A stretch of 9,850 bases of DNA from the NCBI GenBank assembly GCA_014380985.1, contig JACMIU010000417.1:1-9850 (forward strand). The letters are read 5' to 3'. Made by a program: the position numbers and the translations under genes. How positions within the stretch are numbered: position 1 is the stretch's first letter; each line of letters begins with the position of its first letter. Shown piece by piece: positions 6,352 through 9,850 of the stretch. Below the pieces are notes generated by a model that was not told the DNA's origin, ran no database searches, and was given only the letters and a program-made list of their open reading frames with translations. Source of the DNA: Armatimonadota bacterium. Its GTDB lineage: Bacteria > Armatimonadota > Armatimonadia > Armatimonadales > Armatimonadaceae.

Positions 6352-7407
6352 TTACGGCACGGTGACGACGCGCCGCCCGCGAAGCCGCGCCGAGGCGATA
6401 ATCGCCGCGTTGTTCGCCGGAACGCTAACAGTGGTATCGTCGCCGTCCGACACGTAAACGCTACTTTTGCCGAGTTTATTGAGCCAATCGGTGATGCCCG
6501 ATTCGCCTTCGACGGCTTGAATGCGCGGCAAACGCATCGGGTCAAAGTTTTCCGAGTAGGGCGACGGAGACGGGTTCGCGCCGACAAGCAGAACGGAAGC
6601 ATTCATGTACGGGCGTCCGGCGAACGTTCCCCGCGCCAGTAACGCCGCGCTCTTCGGCGAAATGCCCATCGGAAGCGCGACGCTGGTCACGCTCGTATCC
6701 GGCAGAATCGCGTTAATCTTTTGCACCGCGCCGCCGAGTTCGGCTTGCACCTGTGCGTCGGTGAGCGATTTGAGCGAACGGTGCGTGACGGTGTGGTTGC
6801 CGATTTCGCAACCGATGTCGCGCAGGTGCTTGAACTTCGCGGCACGATCCTTTGCCACGCCGAACGCCGATTCGGGTAGCACGTAGAACGTGGCGACAAC
6901 GGGAAAGTCGGGATATTTTTTGGCGAAGGCTTGCAAGATTCCGACCGCGCAGTCGGGGTCAATGTCGCTCATGGGAAGGTAGCGAAACTGCGTCGCGTCG
7001 GCGTCGTCGAACGTCAGCACCACGGGGCTGGCTCCTTTGGGCAGGTTCATCTTTCCCGCGAGCAAATCCTGAAGCGCGACGGGGCGGTAATGTTCGCGGC
7101 GCAGTCGCTCCAAATCTTCGCGGAAGTCGGCGGCGGTGCGGTCGTAGCGGGTCGGCTTTTTGGTGATCCGGTGATACTCCAGAATCGGAACCAGTCCGGC
7201 TTCGTTCGCGGGGCGATTGGACACAGGCAACGCGGCGACACTCGGCGCGGGCATCGGCGAAGCGGGCGCGACCGGCGACGAGGGAGCAGCGGACGCTTGC
7301 GCGGACGGGGCAACCGTCGCCGTCGTTACGGACGGCGTGGAACAACCGGCAAGCCACAACGGAAGGCAGACAAACGTCATTGGCAATGCGGTATTTCGGA
7401 ACGTCAT
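6352..7407 (-). CDS. Polysaccharide deacetylase (NodB-type) lipoprotein
   Basis: 351 residues from ATG 7407; an in-frame GTG at 7425 is possible but has no better ribosome site. Lipoprotein signal with lipobox LAGC (C22), so it is probably anchored at the membrane outer face. A Ser/Ala/Pro-rich linker follows (about 24-60). The NodB fold begins with VPILEYHRI (73-81). Catalytic motif 1 is LTFDDAD (131-137, D134 and D135). Motif 2 is GNHTVTH (203-209) with zinc ligands H205 and H209. Then comes VALPMGISPK (243-252) where many members have an R-x-P-Y/F motif, and RLPRI (292-296). Family members hydrolyse N- or O-acetyl groups on chitin-like or peptidoglycan polymers; the substrate here is not visible. 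It is divergent from the glycoside hydrolase at 7493, which carries a similar lipobox and linker. The C terminus RLRGRRVVTVP is short and basic. It ends in TAA. Confidence 0.92.
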   Translation of the reverse strand: MTFRNTALPMTFVCLPLWLAGCSTPSVTTATVAPSAQASAAPSSPVAPASPMPAPSVAALPVSNRPANEAGLVPILEYHRITKKPTRYDRTAADFREDLERLRREHYRPVALQDLLAGKMNLPKGASPVVLTFDDADATQFRYLPMSDIDPDCAVGILQAFAKKYPDFPVVATFYVLPESAFGVAKDRAAKFKHLRDIGCEIGNHTVTHRSLKSLTDAQVQAELGGAVQKINAILPDTSVTSVALPMGISPKSAALLARGTFAGRPYMNASVLLVGANPSPSPYSENFDPMRLPRIQAVEGESGITDWLNKLGKSSVYVSDGDDTTVSVPANNAAIIASARLRGRRVVTVP

Positions 7408-7492
7408 AATGCAGGATTTCGACACGATGGGCGCGAATTACTTCTTTACGCGAGCCGTCCGCGACGACGCCGCCGAAAAGGAAAGTTCGATC
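7408..7492. promoter_or_regulatory. Divergent intergenic region between two lipoprotein genes
   Basis: 85 bp between the divergent starts must hold the 5' signals of both genes. For the plus gene AAAAGGAAAG (7476-7485) is a good Shine-Dalgarno about 10 nt before ATG 7493. I see no convincing -35/-10 pair on either strand and no copy of the GCAGGA element. Confidence 0.5.
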
Positions 7493-8812
7493 ATGAAAAG
7501 TTTCTTGTGCGGGGCGGCTTTCGCAGGCGCGACGCTTCTTTTATCCGGTTGCCAAAGCGGGAACGGTGGCATGACAACCACGGCGTCCCCCACCACGGTT
7601 GCCGCGTCCGCCTCGCCCGTGGCGGTGGCAACCGCGCCAACGCCAACGCCCGTGCCGTCACCCTCCCCGACACCGCCGGGTTTGCAGGTCAAACTCACCG
7701 AACCGGTGCGCGGGATTTATATTTCCGGTTGGGTAACGGGTGGCACGACGCGATGGAACGAACTGCTGAACCTTGTGGACAAGACCGAAATCAACTCGGT
7801 CGTGATTGATGTCAAGGAGGACGGCATGATGTCGTATGCAACACCGGGTATTCCGCTCGCGGTCGCGGTCGGCGCGAATCAGAAGATGATCCCCGATATT
7901 GACGCGAAAATGGCGCAGTTATCAAAACGCAAAATCTACAGTATCGCCCGCATCACCTGCTTCCGCGACCGGATCACCGCGAAAAAACGTCCCGACCTTG
8001 CCGTGCAAACCACCGGGGGCGCACCGTGGCGCGACCGTTCCGGGCATTACTGGCTCGACCCGTACAACAAGGAAAACTGGGATTACAACGTCGCCGTCGC
8101 CGCCGATGCCGCACAGCGCGGGTTTGGCGAGATTCAGTGGGACTACGTGCGCTTTCCGTCGGAAGGGGCGCGGGCGGGGCGCGTCTACCCGGCAAAGACG
8201 AAAGGTGATTTACGTTCCGAGGCACGGGTAATCGCCGAGTTTTTGCAGTACGCCCGCGAAAAGTTGAAACCGTACAACGTCGTTGTATCCGCCGATGTGT
8301 TCGGTCTGACGGTTGCCGCGAAGCCGGACTACGACATGGGAATCGGGCAGAAAATTGACCTGATGATGCCGCACCTTGACGTTGTTTGCCCGATGATCTA
8401 TCCGTCGCACTACGGGCGCGGCGAATACGGGATCGCGCACCCGAACGCTTCGCCGTACAAAACGATTTCGTTTGCGATGCGCGATTCGGTGGCGCGGGTG
8501 AAGGGGACGAACTGCCGCGTCCGCCCGTGGCTACAGGATTTCTCGCTCGGTGTGCGCTACGGCGAACCGGAAGTGCGGGCGCAAATCAAGGCAACCCGCG
8601 AACACGGCGTCGAGGAGTACCTGCTTTGGAACGCCTCGAACCGCTACACGGCTTCCGCGCTGGTTCCGCTGAAAGTGAAGACGGAGCCGAAGTCCGCGAA
8701 GAAAGCGGCAAAGCCCGCCGCGTCGCCGTCGCCGGACGCGGCATCATCGTCGCCCGCCGCGAGTGGCACACCGACCCCGGTGGCGTCCCCTTCGCCGACA
8801 CCTTCTGTTTAA
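7493..8812 (+). CDS. Putative glycoside hydrolase lipoprotein (DUF4015 type)
   Basis: 439 residues. Lipoprotein signal with LLSGC (C20), then a Ser/Thr/Pro/Ala linker (about 21-63) and a barrel-type domain at about 70-390. Characteristic segments: RGIYISGW (73-80), VVIDVKEDG (103-111), YSIARITCFRD (149-159), WLDPYNKENWDYNV (187-200), EIQWDYVRFP (213-222), VVSADVFG (264-271), CPMIYPSHY (299-307), RPWLQDF (344-350), YLLWNASN (376-383). These match the putative glycosyl hydrolase family DUF4015 (PF13200); acidic residues such as D217 and D268 are catalytic candidates. A second Ser/Pro/Ala tail with Lys-rich start (395-439) ends in TPSV. It probably acts on envelope or exopolysaccharide together with the divergent deacetylase; substrate unknown. 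ATG 7493 is preferred because a good Shine-Dalgarno and a lipoprotein signal fit it. Confidence 0.92.
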   Translation: MKSFLCGAAFAGATLLLSGCQSGNGGMTTTASPTTVAASASPVAVATAPTPTPVPSPSPTPPGLQVKLTEPVRGIYISGWVTGGTTRWNELLNLVDKTEINSVVIDVKEDGMMSYATPGIPLAVAVGANQKMIPDIDAKMAQLSKRKIYSIARITCFRDRITAKKRPDLAVQTTGGAPWRDRSGHYWLDPYNKENWDYNVAVAADAAQRGFGEIQWDYVRFPSEGARAGRVYPAKTKGDLRSEARVIAEFLQYAREKLKPYNVVVSADVFGLTVAAKPDYDMGIGQKIDLMMPHLDVVCPMIYPSHYGRGEYGIAHPNASPYKTISFAMRDSVARVKGTNCRVRPWLQDFSLGVRYGEPEVRAQIKATREHGVEEYLLWNASNRYTASALVPLKVKTEPKSAKKAAKPAASPSPDAASSSPAASGTPTPVASPSPTPSV

Positions 8813-8821
8813 GCGGTACAT

Positions 8822-8860
8822 GGGGAGCGACACGCACGGAACGTGTGCGTGTCGCTCCCC
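8822..8860. terminator. Hairpin between convergent genes
   Basis: Perfect 16-bp inverted repeat, GGGGAGCGACACGCAC (8822-8837) with its inverse (8845-8860) and a 7-nt loop, in the 67 bp between the stops of the convergent genes 7493-8812 and 9764-8880. No long T-run follows on either strand (GTGGTTTTGG on plus), so if it terminates transcription it is a stem-only, probably bidirectional type. Confidence 0.7.
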
Positions 8861-8879
8861 GTGGTTTTGGTTACGGGGG

Positions 8880-9764
8880 CTATTTTTTGCGCCGGATAAC
8901 AGCTGCCCCCAGCACAATACCCGGCAACAGAAGTGCGAAGGTTCCCGTTTCCGGCACAACCGCTGCGGTCGGAGCCGCGCCGTTGAACGTGAACTGACGC
9001 GGGACGTTGTTCGCTATGCCACCCATGCCCAGAGGGTTTTGCAGAAACACGTCATAGGTTTGCAACTCACCACCGACCGTGCCGGTCACTTGGAACCGGT
9101 CGGCAAATCGGTTGTAGGCAGGCACGAAGCCGTACTCGCCGTAGGTATACCCCAAGCCCGTGCCAACAATATCCAGAGTGGAACCGGTACTGTTGAGGAT
9201 AATGCCGTTCGCAAGTCTGCCGCCGCTAACACGGAACCGACTCGAATCGAAGCCGGTGGCAAAATCAATGCCGCCGACGGAGGTAGTGTTGTTGATGTTG
9301 ACAACACTGTTGTCGAAGCCAGTGACATCGAAAACATTACCTCCCGTGATATTCGTGATGCTGGTGCCGAAGCCGGTGGCATAGGTGACGGCTCCCCCGC
9401 TGATAGCGGTGGTGCTGGTGTCGTAGCCACCGGTGCGGAAAACGGTGTTACTGCCGCCGATGGCGATATTGTGGTTGCCGAACACTGCCACCCCTGCGAA
9501 GCCGTTTGTACCACCGGGGGAGAAGGTAGTGACCGCGCCGGTCGCCACGGTAAGCGTTATGCTACCGGGAACGTCGGAAAAGTCGGTGTTTTTGCCGACA
9601 AACACTTCGCTACCGGAAACATCGGTGTTGAGGGTGTAATCGGCGGTCGTGTAATACGCGGTGCCGGATTGCGTGAACTGCGCGGTGGCAGAGCGGACGC
9701 AAACCCCGGTGAAAGCAAGGGCAATGAACATCGCGGTCGTCAAACGAGTTGTGGATACAGACAT
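8880..9764 (-). CDS. Secreted beta-solenoid protein with PEP-CTERM tail (paralogue 3)
   Basis: 294 residues from ATG 9764, chosen over an in-frame ATG 42 nt upstream because AAAGGA lies 8 nt before it and a signal peptide follows (1-28, ATA before Q29). The N-terminal cap (SGTAYYTTADYTLNTDVSG, VPGSITLTV) matches the genes at 4017 and 4920. Solenoid rows run through about 108-185: TAISGGAVTYATGF, TNITGGNVFDVTGF, VVNINN, DFATGF and FRVSGG, near 18 residues each. The shared C-terminal domain is LANGIIL, STLDIVGTGLGYTYGEYG, FQVTGTVGGELQTYDVFL, RQFTFNGAAP (256-265). It is followed by a full PEP-CTERM tail: VVPETGTFALLLP (269-281), a hydrophobic stretch and IRRKK. It is the only one of the three paralogues that keeps this tail. 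Probably a surface-sorted structural or adhesive protein; no enzymatic motif is seen. Confidence 0.92.
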   Translation of the reverse strand: MSVSTTRLTTAMFIALAFTGVCVRSATAQFTQSGTAYYTTADYTLNTDVSGSEVFVGKNTDFSDVPGSITLTVATGAVTTFSPGGTNGFAGVAVFGNHNIAIGGSNTVFRTGGYDTSTTAISGGAVTYATGFGTSITNITGGNVFDVTGFDNSVVNINNTTSVGGIDFATGFDSSRFRVSGGRLANGIILNSTGSTLDIVGTGLGYTYGEYGFVPAYNRFADRFQVTGTVGGELQTYDVFLQNPLGMGGIANNVPRQFTFNGAAPTAAVVPETGTFALLLPGIVLGAAVIRRKK

Positions 9765-9850
9765 GACACGGATCCTTTGCGTCGCGCCGGTAGTCGGACA
9801 ACTCAAAGTTCGTCCGTTGCACGATAGCCGGAATAGTTTTGGCGGCGACG
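9765..9850 (-). promoter_or_regulatory. Structured leader of the 9764-8880 gene (copy 4, cut at edge)
   Basis: Minus-strand CGTCGCC at the window edge (9850-9844) can pair with GGCGCGACG (9788-9780), which lies one base before the Shine-Dalgarno AAAGGA (9778-9773). Inside is a strong hairpin CGGAC(G)AACT / AGTTGTCCG with one bulged base. CCGGCTATCGTGC (9831-9819) is identical to the leader of the 2877 gene. Any promoter element lies outside the window. Confidence 0.55.

Noticed and set aside
6931..7809. 292-codon plus-strand open frame
   Set aside because: It crosses two divergent lipoprotein genes with clear motifs in other frames; the composition is Arg/Gly noise.
8822..8860. Long inverted repeat as a possible transposon end or integron attachment site
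   Set aside because: There is a single copy between convergent genes with no transposase, integrase or target duplication nearby. A transcription-end hairpin explains it.
8763..9827. 354-codon plus-strand open frame
   Set aside because: It is antisense to paralogue 3 and runs across the 16-bp convergent hairpin and the end of the hydrolase. It is a shadow of GC-rich codon use.
2878..9850. Conserved leaders as c-di-GMP (GEMM) riboswitches because of GACGCAAAG-like sequence
   Set aside because: Only the 9764 leader has GACGCAAAG. The other GEMM core elements and helix order are absent, and the sequence overlaps the Shine-Dalgarno.

Overview
The window is GC-rich and bacterial. It comes from an organism that secretes proteins with a C-terminal PEP-CTERM-type sorting tail: three coding regions end in a V-P-E-x-G-[TS]-x-A-L-L-L-P motif, a hydrophobic stretch and basic residues. 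The tail style, long Gly/Asn/Thr-rich secreted proteins and lipoproteins with Ser/Pro/Ala linkers would suit an Armatimonadota-like lineage. That placement is inference, because no rRNA or other marker gene is present.

Layout. Most genes are on the minus strand, so read from high to low coordinates. At 9764-8880 is a secreted beta-solenoid protein with an intact PEP-CTERM tail, preceded by a leader that runs off the window edge. It converges on a plus-strand lipoprotein, a putative glycoside hydrolase of the DUF4015 type (7493-8812), with a 16-bp hairpin between them. Divergent from the hydrolase is a polysaccharide deacetylase lipoprotein (7407-6352). Next come a secreted HExxH metalloprotease-like PEP-CTERM gene interrupted by one in-frame TAG (6222-5308), a 98-residue unknown protein (5301-5005), two more beta-solenoid paralogues without sorting tails (4920-4084 and 4017-2995), and a small secreted PEP-CTERM protein (2877-2200) with a terminator. 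After these lie a small gene with an in-frame TGA (1984-1550) and the N-terminal half of pyruvate phosphate dikinase (1395 to the left edge), which has its own promoter and a hairpin-rich leader.

Main signal. The genes starting at 2877, 4920, 6222 and 9764 share a 5' leader architecture. A GGC(GC)GAC(G) strand sits at or next to the A-rich GGA Shine-Dalgarno and can pair with a GTCGCC-like strand tens of bases upstream. Three of them (the fourth is cut by the window edge) also have a promoter-like pair GCAGGA-N17/18-GAAxxA placed so that transcription would begin near the 5' strand of that helix. The set looks like a common regulon of secreted proteins with a structured leader. I do not recognise the motif.

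The deacetylase and glycoside hydrolase are probably a cell-envelope polysaccharide-processing pair. The PEP-CTERM and beta-solenoid proteins are surface or matrix proteins that would need an exosortase, which is not in this window. PPDK is central metabolism and looks functionally unrelated.
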